This document shows positions 39,368 through 49,757 of a stretch of DNA of 64,000 nt, in pieces (the first letter of the stretch is position 1; the number at the start of each line of letters is the position of its first letter). Source of the DNA: Pectinophora gossypiella (taxonomy: Eukaryota > Arthropoda > Insecta > Lepidoptera > Gelechiidae); contig NW_026063242.1 in NCBI RefSeq assembly GCF_024362695.1, forward strand, positions 248,001 to 312,000, in the 5' to 3' direction. Both the position numbers and the translations under genes were made by a program. The notes under the pieces were generated by a model, which saw only the letters and a program-made list of their open reading frames with translations, was not told where the DNA came from and ran no database searches.

Positions 39368-39420
39368 ATATATTAATAGATATTAATAGAGGGACACTCG
39401 TACATTGAATACAACCATCG

Positions 39421-39705
39421 CTAAAATGTGGGAACTCGCTCCGAAACAGGGTGCGCTGTCGCTGCTACCGCTAGGGCGCCCCTTTCCATTGACGAAACCA
39501 TGTCCTTGACTATGGCAGACCTGGCCTGCTGACCACAACGCCTGCATCCTTTGGACATTAACACTAAACCCACGATGACAATAATACAAATTAGAAAAAC
39601 ACTAAGCAGTTCCACCTTCTTCTCCATAGTCGCGGTGGCGTTGGCGTCGTTAGCTCCGACTTGAGCTATAACGACTTCCTCATTCTTACTTTGCGGATTA
39701 CCCAT
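39421..39705 (-). CDS. Small MG-starting single-pass membrane protein
   Basis: From the ATG at 39705 the protein begins MGNPQSKNEEVVIAQ, a good N-myristoylation context (Gly2, Ser6, then acidic). A linker and a 20-residue hydrophobic segment (VELLSVFLICIIVIVGLVLM) follow, then a Cys/Lys-rich juxtamembrane stretch (SKGCRRCGQQAR) and a ~40-residue tail. The total is about 94 residues. An in-frame ATG at 39723 would bury the Gly. It lies between the decayed pol of element D and the LTR of element C on the same strand. I do not recognise the family; small lipid-anchored or membrane ORFs occur in some insect LTR elements, so a transposon origin is likely but unproven. Confidence 0.5.
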   Translation of the reverse strand: MGNPQSKNEEVVIAQVGANDANATATMEKKVELLSVFLICIIVIVGLVLMSKGCRRCGQQARSAIVKDMVSSMERGALAVAATAHPVSERVPTF

Positions 39706-39862
39706 AATAGAAATAATACTCATCTGGTTAGCAAGAGCGACCAGATGCTGCAGTGTCCGTCTATTAAATTAACACAAAAAATCTTTTAAACTACTTAAAT
39801 ACTAACTTTTTTGCTTACTTCAAAATTATTTTAAACACTAGATTATTTTGTGCAATTTTTGC

Positions 39863-40952
39863 TTAACATAAGAAAATTCCGACTTGACGTAGATGCTTTT
39901 TATGCTCCTCTTCGTCATCGACCTTACACGTGTTAGATGCGTCCGTCATTAATGCTAACGTAGCGTCTGCACCCGGGTAGGCCAACCTAACGGCTTGGCT
40001 AAGGCTCCGCTTACATTCGTCGAATGCCTTCTCGGCATCCTGAGTCCACACAATGGGGGTCTTATCTTTCTTCTTTGCCCCGTGTAGGTATGAATTAAGT
40101 AACGCCTGACTTCTAACTGCGCCCGGAATGTGTGGGCGATAAAAAATAATCATACCTAGAAAACGTCTCAACTCCTCGATCGTTCTTGGTTTTGGAAAAT
40201 TTTGTATCGCAGCAACTTTGTCATCTAAAGGCTTAATTCCTTCAGTGGATACTTCGTGCCCTAAAAACTCTATTTTCTGTTGACCAAAGGCACATTTGGA
40301 CACATTAATCGTTATACCATACTCATTCAATCTTCCTAAGACTTGACGTATCACAAAATAGTTTTTCCTGTATGCGGTACAACTATTTTCTTCATAACAA
40401 CGTGACTGCCAAACTCATTACGTTTCAAATATTCATCGTTCTTCTGAGCTTCTGCTAACTGTGCATAATCTATTGTAGTTGGACTACATACTGTTTCTAT
40501 GCGCGATAAGGCATCCGCAACAATGTTGTCATTACCATTTATGTGACGTATGTCGGTAGTGAATTCGCTTATTACTGTCAAATATCTGGTACGCCTTGGC
40601 GTTTCTTTTTCCGGATTAATTTTCGAAAATGCGAAAGACAACGGTTTGTGATCAGAATAAACTGTAACCTGACGCCCTTCAATCATGTTTCTAAAATGTT
40701 TAATACACATGTAAATAGCCAATAATTCTCTGTCATAGGTTGAATATTTCTGTTGCGCGTCGGTTAACTTCTTGGAATAATAACCCAACGGCTCCCAGTG
40801 ACCGTTGCGCTGTTGTTGCAAAACTCCAAACCATGTACAAACCAGGCTCGTGGCTGATCAGTCCAAAAGTTTGCGATCCGATTAGATATCGAAATTACTG
40901 CTAAAGTTTCCACTGGTGGTGGTGGGGGTGGGGGTGGTGTATTACCCGGCAT
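39863..40952 (-). pseudogene. Element D (mag-like gypsy), scrambled gag-pol pieces
   Basis: Read on the minus strand from 40952. A gag N-terminus (MPGNTPPPPPPPPVETLAV, FWTDQPRAWF) runs straight into the RNase H C-terminal half (QQQRNGHWEPLGYYSKKL, VTVYSDHKPLSFAF, IVADALSRI). Next, out of order, come the RT thumb plus RNase H N-terminal half (QVLGRLNEYGITINVSKC, FLGHEV, LALMTDASNTC), and finally an RT scrap (DEEEHKKHLRQV) that belongs before the thumb. The pieces are well preserved but permuted; gag body, protease, RT palm and integrase are missing. Confidence 0.7.
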
Positions 40953-41120
40953 CTTTCACTGTCACTATTATCACTTAAAAAAAACACAAATTAACCTTTT
41001 AAGGCGACTAAAATCGCGTGTGCGCTCCCCCGCTAGCCTGTAGCCACGCGGCAAATAGGCCCGCGCCGCGTGGCGAGTTGTTTCCTGATTCAGCAGATTT
41101 AAAAATGTTCAAATTCACTC

Positions 41121-41132
41121 TAGGGGTCACCA
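41121..41132 (-). promoter_or_regulatory. Element D primer-binding site
   Basis: TGGTGACCCCTA on the minus strand at the inner LTR edge, the TGG-initiated type of site seen in mag elements. Confidence 0.5.
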
Positions 41133-41133
41133 G

Positions 41134-41370
41134 TTTAGGGTTTATATGTATTCTATTGCTTTGGACTAATAGGAGATAAAGAAGAAGTCAGATTAACGTT
41201 CACGCACTGCACATTTATTAGGTTCTTTAACAATTGAAATAATTATAATTAACAGGCTACTGACGCGAGTGGAGGGAGCGCGGTATGGGAAACAACTGGT
41301 TGGCGCCGTTGCGCCCGCACAGAATTGCTGACTCCGATTTTAGGAATAATACACTGTGTGTCCCTACAAA
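41134..41370 (-). repeat. Element D 5' LTR
   Basis: Inferred: starts TGTAGGGACACAC on the minus strand and ends just before the primer site. No second LTR in the window. It lies about 25 bp from the RCC1 exon donor, so the element is in that gene's intron. Confidence 0.45.
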
Positions 41371-41395
41371 CTTATCAACAAGGGATAAAACTTAC

Positions 41396-41495
41396 GTATG
41401 GCGGACTCGTGTAGGCTTCAGTATTTGCGCAGTATTCGTTCCCACTCCGCATTGACCGCTCTTGTTGTCACCGCAAGCGTACACGGCGCCCGTAT
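41396..41495 (-). CDS. Single exon with an RCC1 repeat
   Basis: 100-nt exon bounded by TGTATTTCGACAG (acceptor, ending 41496) and GTAAGT (donor, from 41395 downwards). In phase it reads TGAVYACGDNKSGQCGVGTN then ILKPTRVRH, an excellent match to one blade of an RCC1 beta-propeller (T-G-x-V-Y-x-W/C-G-x-N-x-x-G-Q-L/C-G-x-G). The gene must extend on the minus strand in both directions. I found no second exon among the surrounding insertions, so the family member (RCC1, HERC-like, alsin-like or other) cannot be named. It would be a structural or exchange-factor propeller protein. Confidence 0.65.
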
Positions 41496-41822
41496 CTGTC
41501 GAAATACAGGATTGTTGTCAATGTAATATAAACGCAAGATTCAGTTCTTTTGTCCAAGTCCAAGGAAGATGTCTTCCGATTGTGGCTCCGTCCACCTCCT
41601 AGTAATATTATAAAAGATGCACGAGAGAAAAAGTAATATTATAAACGCGAAAGTTTATAATGTGTCACGCAAAAAAACTACTAAACAGATTTTGTTGAAA
41701 CTTCAGTTTGTTGTGGCCTTATGAAGATAGAGGTACCGGTCTTCTATCGTGTGGGTTATGAGGTGCATTATCAACATCAGCAAGCCTGGTGCCAGGATTA
41801 CTAAGGAGCCGTATTATTGAGA

Positions 41823-42095
41823 GATAGAATCCGACAGAGAACCAAAGTTACCGATATAGCTCTGAAAGTTAGCAAACTGAAGTAGCAGTGGACTGGCCAC
41901 AATAGTCGCAGAACCGAAACCCCTGGTGCATGCGTGTTCTGGAGTGGAGCCCGCTTCTACGGAAACGCAGTGTGGGTCGACTCCTGGCTGGAGGCGCCTG
42001 GATAAGAACGGCCGAGGATAGGGCGTTGTGGCGCGCCTTGGGAAGAAGCTTATGTCCAGCAGTAGACTGCAACGGGCTGCTGATGACCAGTAAGT
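41823..42095 (+). pseudogene. RTE (BovB-like) RT C-terminal remnant
   Basis: Reads IRQRTKVTDIALKVSKLK, a stop in place of a Trp codon, WTGH, then WLEAPG and EEAYVQQ, the ending of RTE-type pol proteins (…RTKVTDIxxRVAKLKWQWAGH … GEAYVQQWT). At least three in-frame stops. The long minus-strand frame over the same bases is only its shadow. Confidence 0.6.
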
Positions 42096-42302
42096 AGTAA
42101 CCGCGACCAAGAGATTAAAGTGCATTCCGAAGGGTCATAATATTACAATTCACACAATCGGGTGATCAGTCTGTAATGTATATTTATTTATTTTAATCGG
42201 GGTCGGGGTTTTTTTGTTTGGCCGCCCAAATTGTACTGTATTCATGTGTCTGATTGTTGAAATTTTACTTGCTTACTTGCTAATTTTACTTACTGGTGCA
42301 TA

Positions 42303-42503
42303 TACCGGGTGTTATTAGTGACAAAAGTGAAAAAGAAAACTTTGAGGTATCATTCAGACCATAATTCTGTATCAGGATGAATTTTCCGTTGCAAAAGTAT
42401 AGAACTGAAAATAATTAAAAAATAATACAAAAATTTTCATGAATTTTCCGACAGAATTATGGTCTGAATCATCGCCCTCAGTATTCGTTACGGTGTCACT
42501 AAC
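42303..42503. repeat. Foldback MITE, copy 1
   Basis: Ends share TTAGTGACA as an inverted repeat. An inner perfect inverted repeat, ATTCAGACCATAATTCTGT against ACAGAATTATGGTCTGAAT, gives a strong hairpin. No coding capacity. Confidence 0.6.
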
Positions 42504-42533
42504 ATTCATAGCTACCTGTACTTGTACTTGTAA

Positions 42534-42722
42534 GGGGTATTAGTGACATCGTAACGAATAATGATTCAGCTCATTATTCTGAGTTAATATCAAGTGGAAT
42601 TTTCCATCGCAATAGTATAGAATTCAAAATAATTAAAAAAAAAAGTTCCACTTACTGTAATTAATTTATTAACTCAGAATCATGGTCTGAATTCGGTTAG
42701 TTACGATGTCACTTGCACCCTG
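42534..42722. repeat. Foldback MITE, copy 2 (related to copy 1)
   Basis: GGGGTATTAGTGACATCGTAAC at the left is the imperfect reverse complement of GTTACGATGTCACTTGCACCC at the right. The internal arm CTCAGAATCATGGTCTGAAT matches copy 1. Confidence 0.6.
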
Positions 42723-42822
42723 TATGTCGCGAAAGTCAAATAAGCAATACAAGGTGCTTGCTGTATTTAAGTAAATGTAAGTATTTATTTTCACTTAAAG
42801 TATTATTCATGTTTAAAATTGA

Positions 42823-43128
42823 CAATGGTGCTAATTCCTGTAAATACCATCTAATTTTATTTTAGGTTATATCTGTCATTTTCTTATCCGCCGAAAAGGA
42901 AAGGGACGGGTAATCGACAAGCATAAAATTTATGGAACACACGTCAATTTTAAGCACAAATCTAAAACAACCGTCTAAAAATTCGCCCGGGTTATTCATT
43001 TATTTACTCATTCTTCCTAAAATTAAGAGCTGTCAATCATCCGTCCCTTTCCTTTTCGGCGGATAAGAAAATGACAGGTATAACTTAAAGTAAAATTAAG
43101 AGATGTCTGCAGGAATCGGGGCCATTAA
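42823..43128. repeat. Long-TIR MITE, ~306 bp
   Basis: About 95-bp inverted ends. The inner halves (CATTTTCTTATCCGCCGAAA, GGAAAGGGACGG) are nearly perfect; the outer parts (AATGG...ATTCCTG) are more diverged. The unique loop is only about 100 bp. No coding capacity. Confidence 0.75.
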
Positions 43129-43799
43129 TTTATTAATTTAATATTTTCGACGGATACACTGTGTGTATACAATCGATAGAGCGATGACGTTACTTACTGA
43201 AAAAAATAGTTTTAAAGGTGTGCGTTCTGTGTATGCTGCGCATTGCACCTAGCTTTTATATGGAAGTATTTCGAAACGCTGGGTGAGTGCGCAGGCTACC
43301 TCACACCACATTGCTATCGGTGGGAGGCAAAAGGGATGAAAAGCTGGACGCGCTCGCAGATTTCCTCAGTATAATAGCGGGACCGTGGCATTACGGTTGC
43401 CTTGGTCCCCCTATTATACTAACATCACCTTGGTACCAAGCTCCCGGGCTTTATGCAAAAAGCTCCCCCGCCTTAATAAAAAAACAATAGGGTCCAAGTA
43501 AGAGAAGTACCTACCTTTTTTGAAGTATTTCAGACCTTAAAAAATATCCTGATTAACATTTATTTAGCTACTACAGCACTTGAAAAGCTTCCCCCTCTCT
43601 CTTTTAAACTTCTATTTCGTCGTGCCCGACCGACAGGGTCTACACTCTGAAGCTCATACGTAACTTACACCATCATACTTAGTATGCAAAATCGCGGAGG
43701 GCCGTGTTGCTCTATGTATGCAAATAAAGAATATTGGATTCTTGTACAAATTACAATGTATGATAGCGCGACAGCGAAATATTGAAAATCTAAATATTA
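43129..43799. other. No gene recognised
   Basis: Unique-looking sequence with no ORF or repeat that I can support. Confidence 0.4.
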
Positions 43800-44061
43800 T
43801 GTTAACTGTAAACAACACGTGCGGCTAGCAAACAAACAACACCTGCACTTGTTTACGACACACGTGCAAGGTACGGTAGTGGGGACAACCCTTATAAGAA
43901 GGCGAGCCGCACGAGTTGTACCATTCTTGTGTCGAACTCCGTACAGAGAACATCCAATAAAAGTAATCCGTGACAGTGAGCCATTGTTTAACTGGCGCTA
44001 TGCGTCCTCCACAAAGGTCACTGTTACCTTGGGATCAGAGTATAATATTCGTACTCTAACA
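43800..44061 (+). repeat. Element H LTR
   Basis: Starts TGTTAACTG and ends CTCTAACA (TG...CA), with TTATAAGAAGG as TATA region and AATAAA about 80 bp later. A tRNA-Leu primer site follows at once. No second copy was found in the window. Confidence 0.6.
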
Positions 44062-44074
44062 TCAGAAGTGGGAT
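44062..44074 (+). promoter_or_regulatory. Element H primer-binding site (tRNA-Leu)
   Basis: TCAGAAGTGGGAT directly after the LTR on the plus strand. Confidence 0.6.
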
Positions 44075-44934
44075 CGTCCTGCTGCCCACCCATTATATTG
44101 AAAAAGACGGCCACAAAGGATGAAACTAAGTTTCAAATACTCGTATTATCCTAATAAGATAATAATCGTGGATGGAGTCAGGTGTTTAATTAATTAAAAC
44201 TAAGGCTAAACTTGGAATTGGACCTGAATATAAAAATTGGACCTGGACTTGAGCCGTGGCATATTCATCACAATGTCTATGTACTGTCAGGATCGAGGAT
44301 AATGGTGCCTACCTGCATTTGAATACTATTGTTACGGTGAGTCGTTTTCATACTGGAACTTTATTGTTATTGACTTCATTGCTGGGTGTATTTTAATTTT
44401 TAATAATGAGGAAATTGATTTCAAATTAACTTGGAAAGTACTATTTCTCTCAATTTTAAAACAAAATTGACGAGACATATTCCCGCAATACGTGTCAATC
44501 ATAATTCAAACCGCGTTTTCAAATCGGTTTTCATCATCGTCAAATCTTGGTATTTTGGTCTAAAAATGTTTTTTGGTGCAGACACGCTAACGCTGCGTGG
44601 TTTAAGCGGTATTTTCTCACTCCAAGCAATAAAGAAATGAACTTTCGTTAAATTACAACGTGATTTTTAATCTACCGTCATTAATCAAATCTTTATAAAC
44701 CAATTGAAAGAGTCATGTGAATGTGATAATACACCTAGTTATTTTGTTTCATGTGACCACTGCTACATGACGACGAGTGAATGACAAACGACGAAGGCGT
44801 TACAGCATGACACAGTCTGAGCGTGGCAGCCGTGCCGCGTGTGTACCGTGTGGTGGTGACTTCGTGGCAGCGTATTGTATACTAAGCTGGCGCTTGATTG
44901 CCAATAACCGCCATTTCTTTTAATAGATTATCAG
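44075..44934 (+). other. Element H leader and deletion zone
   Basis: Non-coding remains between the LTR and an integrase tail. gag, protease, RT and most of the integrase are absent. Confidence 0.4.
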
Positions 44935-45193
44935 AATGACCGAACAATCTTCAGAAAGCAAGAAACGTTTCGATTCCAAATGTGCTAAAGTAAAATTATT
45001 TCATCCAGGAGACTTTGTGCTTTGTAAAGATACCCAATGGTCTAATAACAAGCTAGGTCCTAAATATTTAGGGCCATATCAAATTGTAAAAATTATTGGC
45101 AATGATCGATACGAAATACAAAGTCCTGGCCAAAAAAATACTACAATAGCTCATGAACATCTCAGATTAATACCAAACCTGAATTTAGAATGA
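44935..45193 (+). pseudogene. Gypsy integrase C-terminus (element H)
   Basis: 85 residues: SESKKRFDSKCAKVKLFHPG, GPKYLGPYQIVKIIGNDRYE and a stop after RLIPNLNLE. This is the GPY/F module of Ty3/gypsy integrases and is similar in spacing to element G (GPYRVIAVLGNDRYKI). It begins abruptly after an AT-rich flank, so the catalytic core has been deleted. Assignment to the same copy as the 43800 LTR is inference from orientation. Confidence 0.7.
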
Positions 45194-45250
45194 TCCGTGA
45201 TAGCAGTTTACAAGAAATAAAAAAAAAATGGTTGTAAAGGTCACTTGTCA

Positions 45251-45715
45251 AAACAAGCCACAAAATAGCCTCTTGAGTTCATCGAATATTTCTGAGACTG
45301 GAACTGCTGCTAATCCAAGCAACTAAAGCCTCTGAGTTTGGCAAACGTCCCTTTCACCGTGATGTTGTTGAAACAAGCTATATTTTCGGCCGCTGAGTTT
45401 GACAACTGAACCTTCAGCCAGAACAAGCTTATAAAAATTTAAGCCTCTGAGTCTGGCGAAAAGTAAAATCACCAGAAGCAACAACCAACAAATATCAAAA
45501 ACAAGCCACAAAATAGCCTCTGAGTTCATCGAATATTTCTGAGACTGGAACTGCTGCTAATCCAAGCAACTAAAGCCTCTGAGTTTGGCAAACGTCCCTT
45601 TCACCGTGATGTTGTTGAAACAAGCTATATTTTTGGCCGCTGAGTTTGTCTACTGAACTTTCAACCAGAACAAGCTTATAAAATTTAAGCCTCTGAGTCT
45701 GGCGAAAAGTAAAAA
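45251..45715 (+). repeat. Element H 3' UTR, 248-bp tandem repeat
   Basis: Two copies (45251 and 45499) that differ by a few bases. Each contains four spaced versions of GCCTCTGAGTYTGGC, a short GCC/GGC stem motif. The array follows the pol stop, as in elements A, B and G. Confidence 0.85.
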
Positions 45716-46868
45716 CTATTTGGTTGATTAACATCTTCACCCATTTTAATCCGATCCTTGAACAAATAACGGACTAGGAAACTATTATTTTTTAATTTGT
45801 GAGATCGTATCGATGGAACGATATAGCTTACAACTGGGCGTAACAATGCAATTTAAAGAATGAAACGATTATTATTGAATTTGCCAATTGTAAGCTCGTG
45901 TCGATGCACCGATATAGACTTACAACAACTGACTTAACAGCACAAATACTGTTTACGTCGTAATAAATATCATAAGATTGAAGGTGGATGTAAAATATTT
46001 TTCTTTGTGTTAACGTCAAAATTTAATAAAAGTTAGTTGCGATTGTGGAGTAACGGAGTTTTATTCATGGTCCGTTACGAGCCGAATATATTTAGTAGCG
46101 ACGCGAAATACATATAAAATATAAAATAATTTACACGATAATCACCAACAAAACAAAAAATATTGAAGTGCGAGGAGAATCGTCCATATTTTTATTCGAA
46201 ACTACAGAACGACGAGCTGTGGGGAAAGGTACCTTCTACTTATCTACGTAACGGTTACACAGAGGAATTGGTGAGCTGCTGAAAGGGACCAAGACACTGG
46301 AAGCTGGTTGTGTGAGGTTGAGCTACGCCGCATCGATTAAACCGTGCTATACCTCTACCTATTATGTACATAAGTGGAGATCGAGAACTTTCGATGTGTT
46401 TGACGGTCAACATTATTATTTTCTGCTGATCTACCTAATTGGATGGGAAAGTACGATTTGGTATTTACCTAGCTTGGGAGATTGGTCTTCTTCTGCGTGC
46501 GCTATACGAAAATTCCTTACTTACCGGGTGACATCGAGGGAACGACGGTGGTATATGGCGTTACAAGATACCTACTTACCTGTTTCCAGATTTACCTATT
46601 TTCAGTACATATTACAAAGGAGTCGAAGCAATACCTACAAATATTATGATGTGCATCAATAAGCTGTTTACGGTCGTGTTTATCTGTTCTAAAGTGTAGT
46701 TTCGATATCAAGGACTTTAATAATACCTACTTAATTCATTTTTTGTGTTTATAATCGGTACGTATCTACCCTATTGTGTTTTATTGCGACTAAATAAGTA
46801 CATATTTATTTATTTGTATCTCATACATTTGGTTCAGATACTAGGCTTTGTTTACCTACTTCTATGCT
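45716..46868 (+). other. Flank between element H and BEL element J
   Basis: Two imperfect copies of TCGATGxACCGATATAGMTTAC lie near 45810 and 45905. The remainder probably holds the leader of the BEL element, but no LTR or primer site is evident. Confidence 0.4.
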
Positions 46869-48877
46869 ATGGATACTCTTATTAAATTGCAAACTAATTA
46901 CAGAGATCAACTTAAAAAAGCTGAGATCAATTTTAGAAAATCACCGAAGTCACGAATTACTTTAAACTATGTAGAAACAAAGTTGGATTCTTTGAATGAT
47001 TTGTTGTTGAATATAAGAAGTACCCATGGTGAAATTGTCAAACTAGCTTCACCTGAAACATTGACTGATCATCCATATTTTGCATTAGATATATTCAATT
47101 TAATGGAAGAGGAATATACTGACTATAAGTGTCTCTTAAAAGATGCCGTAAGAACATTTCGACCAATCAATGATTCTCTAAATTCATCTACGCCGTTACC
47201 TACAGTTCAACATAGTAGTAAAGGTTATTCACACCATGTTAGATTGCCCGATATAAAGCTACCTACCTTCTCTGGTAAATACACAGAGTGGCCTACGTTT
47301 CACGATTTATTTGTTTCACTTGTTGACAAAAATCATCATTTAGATGGTGTACAGAAATTACAATATCTGAAAACGTATTTGTCAGGGGAGGCTGAACAGC
47401 TGTTACGTAATATACCTATCACCGCCGATAATTATGTCATTTGTTGGAAACAGTTGCAGGACAGGTACAATAATAAAAAATACATATCGACTTGTTTACT
47501 TAAAAGATTGTTCGGTCAGCGTAATCTAACAGTACAAAGCGCTAACGGCATAAGGGACCTTTTAGACACAACGAAAGATTGTTTAAATGCATTAAGTAAT
47601 TTAGATATACCAACTGATACCTGGGATGTGATTATTATTTATGTAACTTGCTTGAAATTGGATCCAGAAACAAGAAAGCAGTGGGAAATTAAAATTAGTG
47701 AATCTGGTGAGGATTTACCGACCTTTTCTCAATTTGAAGACTTTTTGGTTAGCAGGTTTAGAGCTTTAGAGTTTCTGGAGCCTAATAAGAGTAAACCTAG
47801 GGAGAATATACATCCCAAAGTACATCACGTGTCTATGCCCTCCTCTGTGGTATGTGCATTTTGCTCCGAAAATCACAAAATGTTTCAATGTAAAAAATTT
47901 AATCAGGCCGATTATAATACACGCATAGAATTTGTTAAAAACCGTGGAATTTGTTTTAATTGCTTTGGTGCAAACCACACTGTTAAATCATGTTACCTTC
48001 GTACTTCGTGTCGCATATGTAAGCGTAAGCACCACTCGTTGCTCCACCCACCAAACCAAGACACCAACCAACAACCATCTACAGAAAAGCCTGTAAGTGT
48101 GAACCATGTAGTTGCGTTCCGTGCTGCGACCGACGACCCACACCGTATTGACGGGGTGCCAAAAAATGTTGTAACCAACCATTCCTCCAATAAAATGGAC
48201 CATACCCAGGTATTGTTAGCTACAGCTATAGTTAACGCAGAGGGGAGAAATGGTATCAACCAACGGCTGAGAGTTTTACTAGACCAGGGGTCTCAGGCCT
48301 CATTTATTACCGAATCAGCTGTACAATTGCTTGGGCTTAGGAAAATTCCTATGCAGAGTTCCATATCAGGATTAGGAGAAAACCAGCGGACATTGACTTC
48401 AAAAGGTGTAGTTAATGTCAACTTATCCTCGCTCCATAATCTTAATTTTACCATCCAAGTAAATTGCCACGTCTTGAACAAATTGACAACATTTTTACCA
48501 GTAAAGAAGCTTGAGTTGACTGGCTGGCCAGAGTTAGAAGCACTTCAGTTGGCAGATCCTGGATACCATACTCCTGGGAAAATTGATATATTGCTAGGCA
48601 GTGAAATTTATGGCCAGATTTTGCTTGAAGGTCTTCTCAAAAATGCAGCTGGTACCACCATGGCACAGAATTCTACTTTAGGTTGGATTCTGTCAGGCCA
48701 AGTTGAACCGAAACCAGTTCATTGTCATAGCGCCAGTGTAACCTTACACTCGTATACCGACGATAATGAACTTCTAAAACGATTCTGGGAGTTAGAAGCG
48801 GAAGCACAACCACTAAAAAGAATTATGTCAAAGGAAGAACAAAAATGTGAAGACATGTTTGCTGCTACCACCACCAG
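46869..48877 (+). CDS. BEL/Pao element J gag-protease, 3'-truncated
   Basis: About 670 residues from ATG 46869. The gag N-terminus ends in an acidic helix (FNLMEEEYTDYKCLLKDAV). The DUF1759-like capsid core follows (VRLPDIKLPTFSGKYTEWPT, FHDLF, LQYLKTYLSGEA, WKQLQDRYNNKKYI). A CCHC/CCCC cluster (CAFCSENHKMFQC, CFNCFGANHTVKSC, CRICKRKHHSLLH) comes next, then the aspartic protease (VLLDQGSQASFITESAVQLL) in which D-Q-G replaces the commoner D-S-G. The RT entry (FWELEAEAQPLKRIMSKEEQ) ends at CEDMFAATT, where foreign sequence takes over. No lesions before that point. Confidence 0.88.
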
Positions 48878-49107
48878 ACGTCGCTAGTGCTACGGTGGCA
48901 ACGGGTACCACGCGCGATAAAGCGTCAGGTACAACGTTATCCACGCCACGCCGATGTTCGATAACAAAATTATAGGGTGATAAACGGCAACCCCATCTCT
49001 CTAAGCGACCTGTAGGATTTTTTAAACTCAAAAACCACCTTAGACTAGCGTGATCAGTAAAAATCTTGAATTGCCTGCTACCCTCCAGGTACGGACGAAA
49101 ATGTTCA
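48877..49107 (-). repeat. 231-bp filler identical to gypsy F RNase H
   Basis: Bases 48877-49107 match 50049-50279 without a visible difference, same orientation. The segment encodes part of RNase H of element F (RWFLSLKNPTGRLERWGCRL, VVPDALSRVV) on the minus strand, while the surrounding BEL genes are on the plus strand. Confidence 0.92.
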
Positions 49108-49757
49108 TTTTCGTTGGAATAAAACTCGCTTATTTGACCCGTTAGGTTGGATCGCACCTTGTATCATTCCAGCAAAGATATTCATTCAAAAATTGTGGAT
49201 GACAGGTATTGCATGGGATGATGAGTTACCGCAATTGTTATTGGAAGAATGGCTTGGTTTCCGAGAGGACGTAAAAAACCTATGTGGCATAGAAATCCCC
49301 CGTTGGGTTGGTAAAGGACCGGATAGCAAAGATGTAGAAATACATGGGTTTTGTGATGCCTCCAACGATGCGTATGCAGCAGTTGTGTATCTCCGGGTTA
49401 CCGATCGAGATGGGAGGATACATGTTCACCTGTTAACTTCGAAAACTAAGGTCTCTCCTATCAAGCAGATATCTATTCCTCGGCTCGAATTGAGCGGAGC
49501 CACCCTCTTAGCGAGACTGCTGAAGGAGGTTGCTGAGATACTGAGTGTGGAACCACACAAGATACATGCATGGACAGACTCGACTATTGTTCTCGCCTGG
49601 TTAAAGGGTCACCCTAACAGGTGGAAGACTTTCGTGGCCAACCGAGTATCGGAAATCTTATCCACACTAGAAAGTTCGCAGTGGTCGCATGTACAGTCTA
49701 GTGACAACCCTGCGGACTGCGCTTCACGTGGTTTGAATACTGCGGAGCTAAAATTAA
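49108..49757 (+). pseudogene. BEL/Pao element J RT C-terminus and RNase H
   Basis: Resumes with TRLFDPLGWIAPCIIPAKIF, then LELSGATLLARLLKEV, IHAWTDSTIVLAWLKGHP and NPADCASRGL, all BEL/Pao RT-thumb/RNase H landmarks. The RT core that should link 48877 to this point (over 1 kb) is missing. The right end, near TAELK, is cut where element F begins at about 49758. Confidence 0.85.

Noticed and set aside
41814..42125. 103-codon minus-strand ORF
   Set aside because: Antisense shadow of the RTE C-terminal remnant that reads correctly on the plus strand.
49108..49757. Reading BEL J RT/RNase H as part of element F
   Set aside because: Opposite strand and BEL-specific motifs (LFDPLGW, WTDSTIVLAWL).
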